The notes: a model not told the origin generated them from the sequence alone. DNA of 64,000 nucleotides from Bacteroides sp. 51 (GCF_010500965.1 NZ_QVMI01000018.1:68921-132920), one strand, 5' to 3'. Numbered from the stretch's first letter, positions 36,344 to 45,462 are shown. Numbers and translations are program-made.

Positions 36344-36551
36344 AGTATATAGATTTAGTAAAAACTTGCTAGCCTTACTGTATTGCTAAGCTACGTGTTA
36401 AGTATACACAGAGTAGTTCTAGTTCATATCTGATCCCGCTATAGAGCGTTTAGGAATGTATGGATCAATCCTGGTATTGGGGCAAATTGTTAAATTGTCA
36501 GAGTCTTTATTAAAGGTTTAGCGCAAAACGGGATCGGAAATGAATTGATTA

Positions 36552-36633
36552 CTGTAGGGGCGGTTCGCGAACCGCCCAATGTACAGAATATACAGAAAAC
36601 CATTTTCGGGCGGTTCGCGAACCGCCCCTACAG
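36552..36633 (+). repeat. REPIN-like double palindrome, copy 2
   Basis: CTGTAGGGG / CCCCTACAG outer ends around two perfect copies of GGGCGGTTCGCGAACCGCCC with a 30-nt spacer beginning aatgtacagaatatacagaa. It has the same orientation as copy 1 and lies 120 bp upstream of the HTCS start. Confidence 0.9.
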
Positions 36634-36752
36634 TAAACCATTTCCATCAAAATGGATAAAAAACAAAGCTATTTTGATAGTATTCAAACTCTTTTTCCGA
36701 CCTTTATCCTTATAATTGCACATTTATAATTTCAGAGTTTAGGTTAACCTGT

Positions 36753-39700
36753 ATGAGTAGAATCCTATCCATCATATGTTTACTCTTTATGTTGTCTGCG
36801 AGCGCATCTTCTACTTCCTTTCGTCATATTGGAGTAAAAGATGGGCTTAGCAGTCGTCAGGTTTTCCGGTTAACCAAAGACTCTTCGGGCTTTATCTGGG
36901 CCTTCACCTACCTGGGAGTCGACCGTTACGACGGGAATGAGATCCGGCACTACAAACTAGATAAAACCCTCGAAGCCCGCGACCACATCATATCCTCCAC
37001 CATTATGACCTGCGATCAGGCAGGAACTGTCTGGATTTCACTGAAAAGCGGCAAACTATACCGGTACGATAAACAAACCGATGCCTTCAACCTCGAAGCC
37101 GACTTCACCCAACTATTATCCAAAGCCGTAGCACTAAACGACATCTATTTCGATAAAGACAATAACCTCTGGCTGTGCTTGTCAACAGGCATTTACCACT
37201 ACACCCCCGAAACTAAAAGCCTGACTCAGGCCGGAATGCCCGGCGAACAGGTAAACCGCATCATCCAGCTTTACGACGGCAGTTACGTAGCCGGAACCGG
37301 CAAACACCTCTACCGGTTGTGGAAAGAAGAGAACGCCAACACCTTCTCCACCACCAAACGTTTAGACTTCCCGATTGAAACCAGAACCGAATCCCTGTTT
37401 ACGATTGATCAGAAGCTATTCGTCGGCACATTCTCCGACGGTGCATTTATGATAGATATCCCCAGTGAAAAGACCACCTCGTTTCAGTCTTTTATCCCAT
37501 CCGTTCCGATCCGTGCTTTCGCATCCACAACAGATCAAACCGTTCTGGTAGGTACCGATGGCTCGGGCGTTTACCAGGTAGATACTGCAAATGGCCAACT
37601 CATCAACCGCTATCTTGCCGACGAAGACAACGACAGCAGCTTGGGAGGCAACACCGTCTCCGATATATTCGTCGACGAACGCCATTGCATCTGGGTAAGC
37701 ACCTACACAAACGGCATCAGCTACCTCGACCCGAACAGTCCCGAAACGCACTGGGTGAGGCATGGTCACAACAACCGCAACTCCCTTATATCCAGTCACA
37801 TCAACGTAATGTTGGAAGACTCCGACGGCGACTTCTGGTACGGCACCAACGATGGTATCAGCCTTTACCAGCCCGCAACCAACCAATGGACACACTTTCT
37901 GGACGATAAGAAAGACAACGCCGGCCACTCCTTCGTTGTTCTTGCCCTCTGCGAAGATACCCGGAAGAACATCTGGGTAGGCGGATATGGGATCGGCATC
38001 TTCCGCATCAACAAACAAAGCCGCCGGGTAGAACGAATCAAAACAGGCAGTAATGGTATAGCCACCGACTACGTTTATGCCATTCACCAAGACGGCGACC
38101 GCCTTTATTTCGGAGGCATAGAGGGCGACTTTACCTGCCTCGACACCCAAGCCAATACCTACACTTACTATCCCATTGACTGTATCGGCGACATCAAGCC
38201 CAATGACGACCATACCCTACTCATGGCGGGATGCGGCGGTCTGGCCATTTTCGACAAGCGCAACGGCAACACCACCTGGTACAACACATTCGGCGGCAGT
38301 ACCCTGCAATACCCCGTTCGCTGCCTGGTTAAATCCTCCTCGGGAGGCATATGGTTAGGCACCGACGGCAACGGACTCGTATATTTCGACCCGGCAACCG
38401 GTGAGTCGAAGGTATTCACCACCGACCACGGGCTGGACTCCAACTCCATCAACAATGTGCTCGAAGATAACTCCGGCGGAATATGGTTCAACACCGAAAA
38501 GAACCTCTACTACCTCGACTTCAAGAACAAAAAGGTGATCAACATGAACGAGTTCCTCGACATCAGTTGGGGATACTACAACCCGAACGCCTCCATCAAA
38601 CTTAGAAATGGAGATCTGGCACTGGGAACAGCCGAAGGGGCACTCATCTTCTCGCCACACTTCGACTTTGATGCAGAAGAGCCGATCGAACTCATATTCA
38701 CCGACTTCAAGTTGTTGTACCAATCCGTGCAAGCCGCAGCAAGCGGATCGCTGCTGAAGCAAGCCATAAACGAAACGTCGTCCATCCGGCTGAAGTATGC
38801 GCAGAACTCCTTCTCGATAGCTTTCTCCGCTATTGATTTCGTTTACCCGCATAAGATACACTACGAGTATAAACTGGATCATTTCAATACAGATTGGCTA
38901 CCGGCCGATGTAGCCCACAGCGTAGATTACATGAACCTGCCCCCCGGCAAGTATACCTTCCGACTGAAAGCAATAGATAAATACAGCCAGAAAGAGATGG
39001 GCGAACGCTCACTGGAAATCATTATCGGAAGGCCGTTCTGGGCGTCTTACTGGGCATTTCTGTTCTACTTCCTGATTATCTGTGTCATCACCTACCTGTC
39101 CGTACAGTTTGCCCGCCACAAAATAAAGGCATACAACTCGAAAGAGAAGATTCGCTCTTTTATCAGCATTGCACACGACATACGCACCCCGATTACCCTG
39201 ATCAAAGCCCCGTTGAGCGAACTGGAATCGCAAGAGGGATTATCCGAAGATACGCGCAAATCCCTGTCCGTAGCAACCAAAAACGCCGAGAAGCTGTTCG
39301 AGATGGTCACCCACCTGCTCGATCTGCAAAAGGCCGACCTCAACCCCGAGCGCATCTCTGTCAGCCTACAGAACATATACAGCTATATGGAAGAAAAGAT
39401 AGCCGACTTCCATACGGCAGCCATCCAAAAAGGAATCAGCCTGAAACTGGATATCGAACCGGACTTCCCGGAACTTTGGTTCGACAAAGGCAAGATGAAC
39501 AAGATACTGGACAACCTATTGTCCAACGCCCTGAAATATACCGAAGATGGTTCCATCTCCGTTATCGTGCGGCATACCAAGCATAAATGGTCTATCGAGA
39601 TACTGGACACCGGAATCGGTATACCTGCCAAAGACCAGAAACACCTTTTCAATCAATTCTTCAGAGCCAACAATGCCGTCAGCTCCAAAGAAACAGGCTC

Positions 39701-40730
39701 AGGCATCGGCTTGCTGCTTGTACAACGAATCGTAAAGCAACTACACGGACAGATTTCTTTTTCCAGTGCCGAAAACATGGGCAGCTCCTTTATCATTACT
39801 TTCCCGCGGCAAGGTGCCGCAGCCAGGTCCCGAGGCGGGACAGCCAAGTTTCCATCCGGCATCGAACTCTCCTCCTGCCTGAGGAGGAGTACCCCGAAGG
39901 GGGGAGGTGGTGGGAGCCTTCCCCAAGAAGAGCTATCCGAGAACTACGAAGTAATAGAAATCCCGGAAGTAACCGAAAACCAAACCCGCAAAAACGTCCT
40001 CCTCCTGGCCGAAGACGATCCCGACATACGCGAGTACCTCACCGAGCAACTATCCAAAGAATACGAAGTAGTCAGCGTATCCGACGGCGAAAAAGCCCTC
40101 GAAGTGGCAAAAGAGATCAACCCGGACATCATCATCTCCGACGTTATCATGCCCAAACTCGAAGGCGACGAAATGTGCCGCATTCTAAAATCCTCGATGG
40201 AAACCAGCCACATCCCAATCATCCTCCTTACCGCACTAAGCGAAAGAGAATACGTCATTGCCGGACTTGAAGCCGGTGCCAACGATTATATCATTAAGCC
40301 TTTCGACTTCTCGGTACTCAAAGTCAGGTTGCGGAATATCCTGCAAAGCCGTCAGCAATTAAGAGAAACCGTTTTATCTTCAGACACCGACTTTGAAGGT
40401 ATTGATTACACCAACCAACTAGATAAAGAGTTCCTGGATAAGGCAATGGAAATCATAAACAATGAGCTTTCCAACACGGAGTTCTCTATCAATGATTTCT
40501 GCCGGGTGCTTGGCATGAGCCGCACATCCGTCTACAATAAACTAAAGACACTGACCGACCAAAGCCCCAACGACTTTATCCGGATTATACGCCTCAATAA
40601 ATCAAAAGAACTTCTCGCCTCACGCAGATATACCATTGGGGAAGTGTCCTGTATGGTGGGCTTCTCCGACCCGAAATACTTTAGTACCAGCTTCAAGAAG
40701 CAATTCGGAGTCAGTCCGAGTAAGGTATAA
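36753..40730 (+). CDS. Hybrid two-component system regulator (HTCS)
   Basis: 1325 residues in one chain: signal peptide (about 1-20), periplasmic beta-propeller repeats (about 25-640, e.g. DGLSSRQVFRLTKDSSGFIW, GGIWLGTDGNGLVYFDP), a Y_Y_Y domain (about 655-755, KLDHFNTDWLPAD), one membrane helix (about 765-787), histidine kinase (H808 in SIAHDIRTP; N box and G boxes to about 1017), receiver (D1130 in ISDVIMP) and an AraC helix-turn-helix (about 1225-1325). It senses a glycan fragment in the periplasm and activates the nearby utilisation genes. Residues about 1019-1055, between kinase and receiver, are encoded by a repeat element, an in-frame insertion rich in Arg, Ser and Gly. The downstream genes to 51.3 kb are its likely targets. 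Confidence 0.94.
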   Translation: MSRILSIICLLFMLSASASSTSFRHIGVKDGLSSRQVFRLTKDSSGFIWAFTYLGVDRYDGNEIRHYKLDKTLEARDHIISSTIMTCDQAGTVWISLKSGKLYRYDKQTDAFNLEADFTQLLSKAVALNDIYFDKDNNLWLCLSTGIYHYTPETKSLTQAGMPGEQVNRIIQLYDGSYVAGTGKHLYRLWKEENANTFSTTKRLDFPIETRTESLFTIDQKLFVGTFSDGAFMIDIPSEKTTSFQSFIPSVPIRAFASTTDQTVLVGTDGSGVYQVDTANGQLINRYLADEDNDSSLGGNTVSDIFVDERHCIWVSTYTNGISYLDPNSPETHWVRHGHNNRNSLISSHINVMLEDSDGDFWYGTNDGISLYQPATNQWTHFLDDKKDNAGHSFVVLALCEDTRKNIWVGGYGIGIFRINKQSRRVERIKTGSNGIATDYVYAIHQDGDRLYFGGIEGDFTCLDTQANTYTYYPIDCIGDIKPNDDHTLLMAGCGGLAIFDKRNGNTTWYNTFGGSTLQYPVRCLVKSSSGGIWLGTDGNGLVYFDPATGESKVFTTDHGLDSNSINNVLEDNSGGIWFNTEKNLYYLDFKNKKVINMNEFLDISWGYYNPNASIKLRNGDLALGTAEGALIFSPHFDFDAEEPIELIFTDFKLLYQSVQAAASGSLLKQAINETSSIRLKYAQNSFSIAFSAIDFVYPHKIHYEYKLDHFNTDWLPADVAHSVDYMNLPPGKYTFRLKAIDKYSQKEMGERSLEIIIGRPFWASYWAFLFYFLIICVITYLSVQFARHKIKAYNSKEKIRSFISIAHDIRTPITLIKAPLSELESQEGLSEDTRKSLSVATKNAEKLFEMVTHLLDLQKADLNPERISVSLQNIYSYMEEKIADFHTAAIQKGISLKLDIEPDFPELWFDKGKMNKILDNLLSNALKYTEDGSISVIVRHTKHKWSIEILDTGIGIPAKDQKHLFNQFFRANNAVSSKETGSGIGLLLVQRIVKQLHGQISFSSAENMGSSFIITFPRQGAAARSRGGTAKFPSGIELSSCLRRSTPKGGGGGSLPQEELSENYEVIEIPEVTENQTRKNVLLLAEDDPDIREYLTEQLSKEYEVVSVSDGEKALEVAKEINPDIIISDVIMPKLEGDEMCRILKSSMETSHIPIILLTALSEREYVIAGLEAGANDYIIKPFDFSVLKVRLRNILQSRQQLRETVLSSDTDFEGIDYTNQLDKEFLDKAMEIINNELSNTEFSINDFCRVLGMSRTSVYNKLKTLTDQSPNDFIRIIRLNKSKELLASRRYTIGEVSCMVGFSDPKYFSTSFKKQFGVSPSKV
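39806..39913 (+). repeat. Repeat element in frame inside the HTCS coding region
   Basis: Starts with GCGGCAAGGTGCCGC, then a second palindromic segment (gtcccgaggcgggac), CCAAGTTTCCATCCGGCATC, a CTCCTCCT / AGGAGGAG hairpin and TACCCCGAAGGGGGGAGGTG. It matches the intergenic copy at 13726-13813 in order and sequence. The inserted length is about 108 nt, a multiple of three, and leaves the reading frame open. Confidence 0.8.
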
Positions 40731-40845
40731 TTGTATATAAACAGTCTACGAACCTTTTTTGTCAGATATTCAACCCTCCTCTACCCGATTGTTCCTAATA
40801 TTGTGACTATAAACAGTTACATAGTAAAACCATAAAATAAATCAA

Positions 40846-41787
40846 ATGGAAACATATTTAGGACTAGATTTAGGAGGTACCAAGTTACTCATCGGTGAGG
40901 TAGACAACCGGGGTAACATTCTGAAGTACAAAAAATACGACTCAGGTTACTTCAATCAACAAGCGGCTTCGGAGATCATCAAAGCATCTCTGGATGACTA
41001 CATCAAGACCGTAGGATGGACAGACAAAAAGCCCATCGGAATGGGTGTCGGCCTCATCGGGCGGGTAAACCCGGAAGAAGGCGTCTGGCTACAAATCGAC
41101 CCCAGCCGGACCCAACCTATCGCCCTGGCAAAGGAGTTATTCGACATCTACGGCATTCCCTGCCACATTGATAACGATGTAAAAAGCGCCACCCGTGCCG
41201 AACGGGTTTTCGGCTTTGGGCAAATCTCCAAGAACTTTATATATATAAATGTAGGAACAGGTATTGCCGCCGGCTGTGTTGTTAATGGCCGGCAAATCAG
41301 AGGCAGCCATTTCAACGCTTGCGAAGTGGGCCATACGCGTGTCGGCGTCAATGTGGGCATCAAATGCGGATGCGGGCGAATGGACTGCGTAGAGCTTATC
41401 GCCTCCGGACTTGGCATTGACCGTTGCGCCCGCCTATTGGCAGACAGATACGAAACGAAACTGCACATCCCGGCAGATAAAGGAGAGCGTGTACTGGCCA
41501 GCGAGGTGTTTACACTCAGCAAAAAGGGTGACCCCTTATGCGTGCAACTGGTTGAGAATGCTTCGGAAGCCCTGGCCAACCTCATTATGAACCTTGTACG
41601 CGTAAGCGATCCGGACACGGTGGTGCTTGGAGGCGGCATCGTTTCCGATGGTTACATACATACCAAAACACTCGAAAAGCTCAGTCCGACCACCATGCGT
41701 TTTGTAAACAATGGCGTTGTGATTACCAAACTAAACCCCGACTTTATCGGATTGCTGGGAGCAGCAGCCGTAGCCATGAACATGTAA
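40846..41787 (+). CDS. ROK family sugar kinase
   Basis: 313 residues. The ATP loop is LGLDLGGTKLLIGEV, and the ROK sugar site has HIDNDVKSATRAE and INVGTGIAAGCVVNG. A zinc-type knuckle IKCGCGRMDCVEL follows the conserved E/H region (NACEVGHTRV). ROK kinases phosphorylate glucose, N-acetylglucosamine, N-acetylmannosamine or related sugars in the cytoplasm; the sequence alone does not settle which. It is 15 bp before a NagB-like gene and followed by a sugar transporter, which suggests an amino sugar or similar substrate brought in by this cluster. Confidence 0.87.
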   Translation: METYLGLDLGGTKLLIGEVDNRGNILKYKKYDSGYFNQQAASEIIKASLDDYIKTVGWTDKKPIGMGVGLIGRVNPEEGVWLQIDPSRTQPIALAKELFDIYGIPCHIDNDVKSATRAERVFGFGQISKNFIYINVGTGIAAGCVVNGRQIRGSHFNACEVGHTRVGVNVGIKCGCGRMDCVELIASGLGIDRCARLLADRYETKLHIPADKGERVLASEVFTLSKKGDPLCVQLVENASEALANLIMNLVRVSDPDTVVLGGGIVSDGYIHTKTLEKLSPTTMRFVNNGVVITKLNPDFIGLLGAAAVAMNM

Positions 41788-41802
41788 CCCCCAACAGTAA
41801 CC

Positions 41803-42534
41803 ATGAAAATAACCATCGTAAAAGACGAAGAAGCATTCGATGCGCTGGCTGCCTGGCGTGTGATCGGCGAGATTCTGAATAACCCAAAGGCAGTGGTTGG
41901 CTTGTCAACAGGAAGAACAACCAAGAACCTGCATGAGATTATCGCCGGAATCTACAAGCAGTATCCATTTGATGTATCGCAGGTAACGATATTTGGCGTA
42001 GATGAAGTCACCAACGTGCCCAGAGAGTATGCCGGGGCATGTTATACCATGCTTAAAAATGAATTGGTCGACGCTTTAGGCATAACCGAAAAGCAATTCA
42101 TTATGCCGCCAACCACATCGGATGATTTCAATGCCGCCTGCCGCACCTTTCAGAAAGCAATCGAAACCAGAGGCGGAGCCGATATCCAACTCCTGGGGCT
42201 TGGCGAGAACGGACATCTTGGCTTCAATCAGCCCGGCTCACCTTTTGAAGGGGAAACCTGGGTCACAAGTATGGATGAAGCGCTGGAAGCCCGCATCAGA
42301 AAAGAAACCAACACCCCTTCTGATAAAGAACTGGGCGGACTAACACTAGGACTAAAAAACATCATGCAATCGCGCAAGATACTACTCCTGGCCAAAGGGG
42401 AAAGAAAAGCCGATATCGTAAAACAAATGCTCGAAGGCCCCGTGACTACTGATATTCCCGCATCTATATTGCAACTGCATCCGAATTGCGAGTTTATATT
42501 TGATGAGGAAGCAGCGGGTAAATTAAAACAGTAG
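41803..42534 (+). CDS. NagB/AgaI-like sugar-phosphate deaminase-isomerase
   Basis: 243 residues of the NagB fold: GLSTGRTTKNLHEII (phosphate loop), VTIFGVDEVTNVP (the catalytic Asp region; MDEYVG in classical NagB), GLGENGHLGFNQPGSPF (catalytic His) and LGLKNIMQSRKILLLAKGERKA. It is about 25 residues shorter than classical glucosamine-6-phosphate deaminase, closer to galactosamine-6-phosphate isomerase types. It probably converts a hexosamine 6-phosphate to a ketose 6-phosphate with loss of ammonia in the cytoplasm. It is in an operon with the ROK kinase and the FucP-like transporter. No NagA deacetylase is in the window. Confidence 0.8.
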   Translation: MKITIVKDEEAFDALAAWRVIGEILNNPKAVVGLSTGRTTKNLHEIIAGIYKQYPFDVSQVTIFGVDEVTNVPREYAGACYTMLKNELVDALGITEKQFIMPPTTSDDFNAACRTFQKAIETRGGADIQLLGLGENGHLGFNQPGSPFEGETWVTSMDEALEARIRKETNTPSDKELGGLTLGLKNIMQSRKILLLAKGERKADIVKQMLEGPVTTDIPASILQLHPNCEFIFDEEAAGKLKQ

Positions 42535-42543
42535 TCCACATCC

Positions 42544-42625
42544 TGTAGGGGCGGTTCGCGAACCGCCCAATACACAGAAAACATATATCAAACCATTATC
42601 GGGCGGTTCGCGAACCGCCCCTACA
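42544..42625 (+). repeat. REPIN-like double palindrome, copy 3, inside an operon
   Basis: TGTAGGGG / CCCCTACA ends around two perfect GGGCGGTTCGCGAACCGCCC palindromes with a 32-nt spacer. It begins 10 nt after the nagB-like stop and ends 13 nt before the transporter ATG, so it fills almost the whole gap. Confidence 0.9.
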
Positions 42626-42638
42626 AACCTAACTACCA

Positions 42639-43964
42639 ATGACACAGCAAGAAAAACAAATAAGTTACGTAGGACCATTCATTACCATGGTCTTCCTCTT
42701 CCTCATCGTAGGATTCCTGACCACCGCCAACACCCAATTCCAAGGCCCACTGAAAGAAGCCTTCCTGACCGGAGTCGGCGATCTTAAAAACACATTCGCC
42801 ACCCTGATCACCTTCTCCTGGTTCCTGGCCTACCCCATCTGCGGAGGTATCGGTTCATCCTGGATCAGCAAATACGGATATAAAGGAACACTCGTCCGCT
42901 CCCTTTTCGTTATGATCGCCGGACTAGGCTTCTTCTTCCTTTCCTCTTGGTTCACTGTTCGCTACCCCGATGCCAATATCAATATGGGAAGCAACACCGT
43001 ACCCATCGGATTCTTCATTTTCCTGTTGGGTTCTTTTGTTGTCGGCGCCTCGGCCACCATCCTGCAAGTCGTTATCAACCCCTATCTGACTGCCTGTTAT
43101 GTTAAAGGCACCCAACCCATTCAGCGTATGGCTATTGGAGGTTCAGCTAATTCCATCGGTACTACCATAGCCCCCTTCTTCGTTACCGGTATTGTCTTTG
43201 GCGGAGTAGCTATGGAAGATGTACAGGTTAGCCAACTCAAGATTCCATTCCTTGCCCTGATGGTCATCATTGCTATCGTTGTCTTTACACTGATGAGGCT
43301 TTCCTTACCCGATATTCAGGGAACAAGAGTAGAAGAAGGAGAGAAACTGGAAAAAAGCGTATGGTCCTTCCGCCACCTTACCTTGGGTGTAGTTGCTATT
43401 TTCTTCTATGTAGGCGTAGAGGTGTGTATCGGTGCAAACATCAATCTATACGCCATTGAACTGGAAGCAGCCAACGGCCCATTCTCATTCTTCGGTAACA
43501 GCTCCCTTACGTTGTTAGGCATCAATTTTGCTATTCCGGCATTGATGGCAACCTTATACTGGGGCGGCATGCTTATCGGCCGATTGGTTGGCAGTTCACT
43601 AAGAACCATTCCACCCCGTATACAACTTGTCGTAACGACCGTATCGGCAGCAGCGCTCACCTTACTTGCCGTGGGCATGAATAATCCGTGGATACTTACC
43701 GCCGTAGGTTTGTTCCACTCCATTATGTGGGGAGCAATATTTACCCTTTCCGTAAACAAACTTGGTAAATATACATCCGTAGCATCCGGCGTATTTATGA
43801 TCGGTGTTGTGGGTGGAGCTATTCTTCCTTTAGCACAAGGCATGCTGGCCGATGCACTAGGTGGCTGGCGATGGTCATGGCTGCTTGTTATCATTGGCGA
43901 AATCTATATGTTGTACTATGCTTTGATAGGCTCCAGAGTTCATCAATCCGCAGAAACCGAATAA
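42639..43964 (+). CDS. FucP-like (FHS family) sugar:proton symporter
   Basis: 441 residues with about 12 membrane helices. The N-terminus FITMVFLFLIVGFLTTANTQFQGPLKEAF and the motif VINPYLTACYVKGTQPIQRM are typical of the fucose/glucose-galactose/GlcNAc (FHS) group of MFS symporters. It brings a monosaccharide across the inner membrane. The operon with a ROK kinase and a NagB-like enzyme suggests an amino sugar, as for NagP. Its ribosome-binding region is pressed against the repeat at 42544-42625. Confidence 0.87.
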   Translation: MTQQEKQISYVGPFITMVFLFLIVGFLTTANTQFQGPLKEAFLTGVGDLKNTFATLITFSWFLAYPICGGIGSSWISKYGYKGTLVRSLFVMIAGLGFFFLSSWFTVRYPDANINMGSNTVPIGFFIFLLGSFVVGASATILQVVINPYLTACYVKGTQPIQRMAIGGSANSIGTTIAPFFVTGIVFGGVAMEDVQVSQLKIPFLALMVIIAIVVFTLMRLSLPDIQGTRVEEGEKLEKSVWSFRHLTLGVVAIFFYVGVEVCIGANINLYAIELEAANGPFSFFGNSSLTLLGINFAIPALMATLYWGGMLIGRLVGSSLRTIPPRIQLVVTTVSAAALTLLAVGMNNPWILTAVGLFHSIMWGAIFTLSVNKLGKYTSVASGVFMIGVVGGAILPLAQGMLADALGGWRWSWLLVIIGEIYMLYYALIGSRVHQSAETE

Positions 43965-43967
43965 ATC

Positions 43968-44414
43968 ATGAAACATTTTCTAATTCTTCTACTTCTGGGT
44001 GCTTGTTTTATACAGGCTCAGGCTCAATTTCAGGTAAGTACTCCACGGAAATGGGATAAATACCCACCCGAAGCACAAGAGCGCGGATTTGGTCCGCACA
44101 CCTCACAATTAGTCCAGATGGACGATGATCCGGCACTGGAAGAGGTTATTCTTTTCAGTACACACAACGGGCATTATCCCTATTTTGACTTGTTCAGGAA
44201 CTATTATGTTGTTATAGACTATTACACCAAAGAGATCAAGTACAAATCAGATATTGTTATCTCAACAGAACGTGATCTGGTACTTGAAGACCGGAATAAT
44301 GATGGGATATACGAACTATACCGGCGCTATTTCCAGGATGGAAAGTTTACGGTTGATGAATACGGGAACAATCTCAAAGTAACCTGGGTGCATGATTGCA
44401 TTGAGTGGAAATAA
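43968..44414 (+). CDS. Small exported protein of unknown function
   Basis: 148 residues with a signal peptide (about 1-19, ending AQAQ). The mature part starts with FQVSTPRKWDKYPPEAQERG and then has an acidic FG-GAP/VCBS-like stretch (MDDDPALEEVILFSTHNGHYPYFDLFRNYYVVI, and later LEDRNNDGIYELYRRYF, a D-x-N-x-D-G calcium-loop-like motif). I cannot name a family. It begins 3 bp after the transporter stop, so it is co-transcribed and may handle the same substrate in the periplasm. Confidence 0.65.
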   Translation: MKHFLILLLLGACFIQAQAQFQVSTPRKWDKYPPEAQERGFGPHTSQLVQMDDDPALEEVILFSTHNGHYPYFDLFRNYYVVIDYYTKEIKYKSDIVISTERDLVLEDRNNDGIYELYRRYFQDGKFTVDEYGNNLKVTWVHDCIEWK

Positions 44415-44421
44415 AAACAAC

Positions 44422-44515
44422 AGCCTCACCCCAGCCCTCTCCAAAGGAGAGGGAGTACGGCGCCGCAGGGTGTAACCCCTTCCCCCTCTCCTTTGGAGAG
44501 GGCTGGGGTGAGGCT
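44422..44515. repeat. Second REPIN-like family: double palindrome
   Basis: The left arm AGCCTCACCCCAGCCCTCTC continues into a palindrome (CCCTCTCCAAAGGAGAGGG); the right arm is its reverse complement over 32 bp, with a 30-nt centre holding gagtacggcgccgcaggg. The design (two inner palindromes inside outer inverted ends) equals that of the GGGCGGTTCGCGAACCGCCC family, but the sequence is unrelated. It lies between the small exported gene and the first thuA-like gene. Confidence 0.85.
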
Positions 44516-44531
44516 TTAAATTATACAAAAC

Positions 44532-45446
44532 ATGAAAACAATAATCACCCTCCTCATCTGGGCATTCGGTCTATCCCAGCCATGCCACGCCCAAAAGAAA
44601 ATCAAAGCCATGATCGTCACCGGGCAAGACGGTAGCCACTGGTGGCGGGGAGGAAGCGAAGCCATCAAAATGACATTGGAGAACAGTGAACTGTTCACCG
44701 TTGACATCCACATTACCCCGGACTGGAAAGAAGATATTAGCCAATTCAATCCCGATTTCAGCAAATACGAGCTGGTCATTATCAATTACGGAGGAACTAC
44801 CTGGGCAGAGCCTACACGCAAAAACTTCGAGAAGTTTGTAGCCGAAGGCGGTGGAGTAGTCGTTATCCACTCATCCGTTGTAGGTATGGACGACTGGCCT
44901 GCATATAACGAAATGATCGGTTTAGGCGCCTGGAACGGACGTAATGAGAAAGACGGCCCGTATGTATATTACAAAAACGACCAGATCGTTTATGATTACT
45001 CCCCCGGCCCGGCCGGATATCACGGGTTACAACATCCTTCCACTATCACACACAGAAGTGCCGGACACCCTATTCTGCAAGGATTACCCACCGAATGGGA
45101 ACACTTCAAAGACGAAATCTATGCCCGCCTGAGAGGTCCCGGAAAGAACATGGAAATCCTGGCCACAACCTACGAAGAGATGAACGGCAATGGTCGCGAC
45201 GAACCCATGATGTGGACCGTAAAGTACGGCAAAGGTAATGTTTTCGTTACGCTTCTGGGTCATGCCGGAAATGATCCGGAATTGCGCTACGCTATGGAAT
45301 GTACAGGTTTTCAGGTAACTCTTCTACGCGGAGCCGAATGGGTTGCAACAGGAAAAGTAACCCAGCAGGCTCCCAAAGACTTCCCTTCCAAAGGTATCAT
45401 TACATTAAGAAAAGCATTTAAAGCTCCGTTCAACGCATATAACTGA
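44532..45446 (+). CDS. Exported ThuA-like domain protein
   Basis: 304 residues with a signal peptide ending CHAQ. The ThuA (trehalose utilisation-like, glutamine-amidotransferase-like fold) pattern is clear: KIKAMIVTGQDGSHWWRGGS, LVIINYGGTTW, FEKFVAEGGGVVVIHSS, HRSAGHPILQGLPTEWEHFKDEIYA, EPMMWTVKYGKGNVFVTLLGH. The usual amidotransferase cysteine is absent, as in the family. ThuA proteins act on unusual sugars (in rhizobia in trehalose/sucrose use); the exact reaction is not settled. It is exported, so it acts in the periplasm. A second ThuA-like gene ends this cluster. Confidence 0.85.
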   Translation: MKTIITLLIWAFGLSQPCHAQKKIKAMIVTGQDGSHWWRGGSEAIKMTLENSELFTVDIHITPDWKEDISQFNPDFSKYELVIINYGGTTWAEPTRKNFEKFVAEGGGVVVIHSSVVGMDDWPAYNEMIGLGAWNGRNEKDGPYVYYKNDQIVYDYSPGPAGYHGLQHPSTITHRSAGHPILQGLPTEWEHFKDEIYARLRGPGKNMEILATTYEEMNGNGRDEPMMWTVKYGKGNVFVTLLGHAGNDPELRYAMECTGFQVTLLRGAEWVATGKVTQQAPKDFPSKGIITLRKAFKAPFNAYN

Positions 45447-45462
45447 TCGACGCCTCACTTCC

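Larger units (their letters stand above)
36003..36752. other. Divergent intergenic region between GH106 and HTCS genes
   Basis: 750 bases without a convincing gene. In order it holds the GH106 -7 box (36040-36048), AT-rich sequence, a 72-bp three-palindrome array with perfect 24-bp inverted ends (36272-36343), about 200 nt with no structure I recognise, a full REPIN-like element (36552-36633), and a possible HTCS -7 box (TATAATTG, 36711-36718). No tRNA or conserved RNA structure was recognised. Confidence 0.6.

Noticed and set aside
36711-36718. TATAATTG as promoter of the first HTCS
   Set aside because: One mismatch to the -7 consensus and no -33 element at a fitting distance; too weak to list as a feature.
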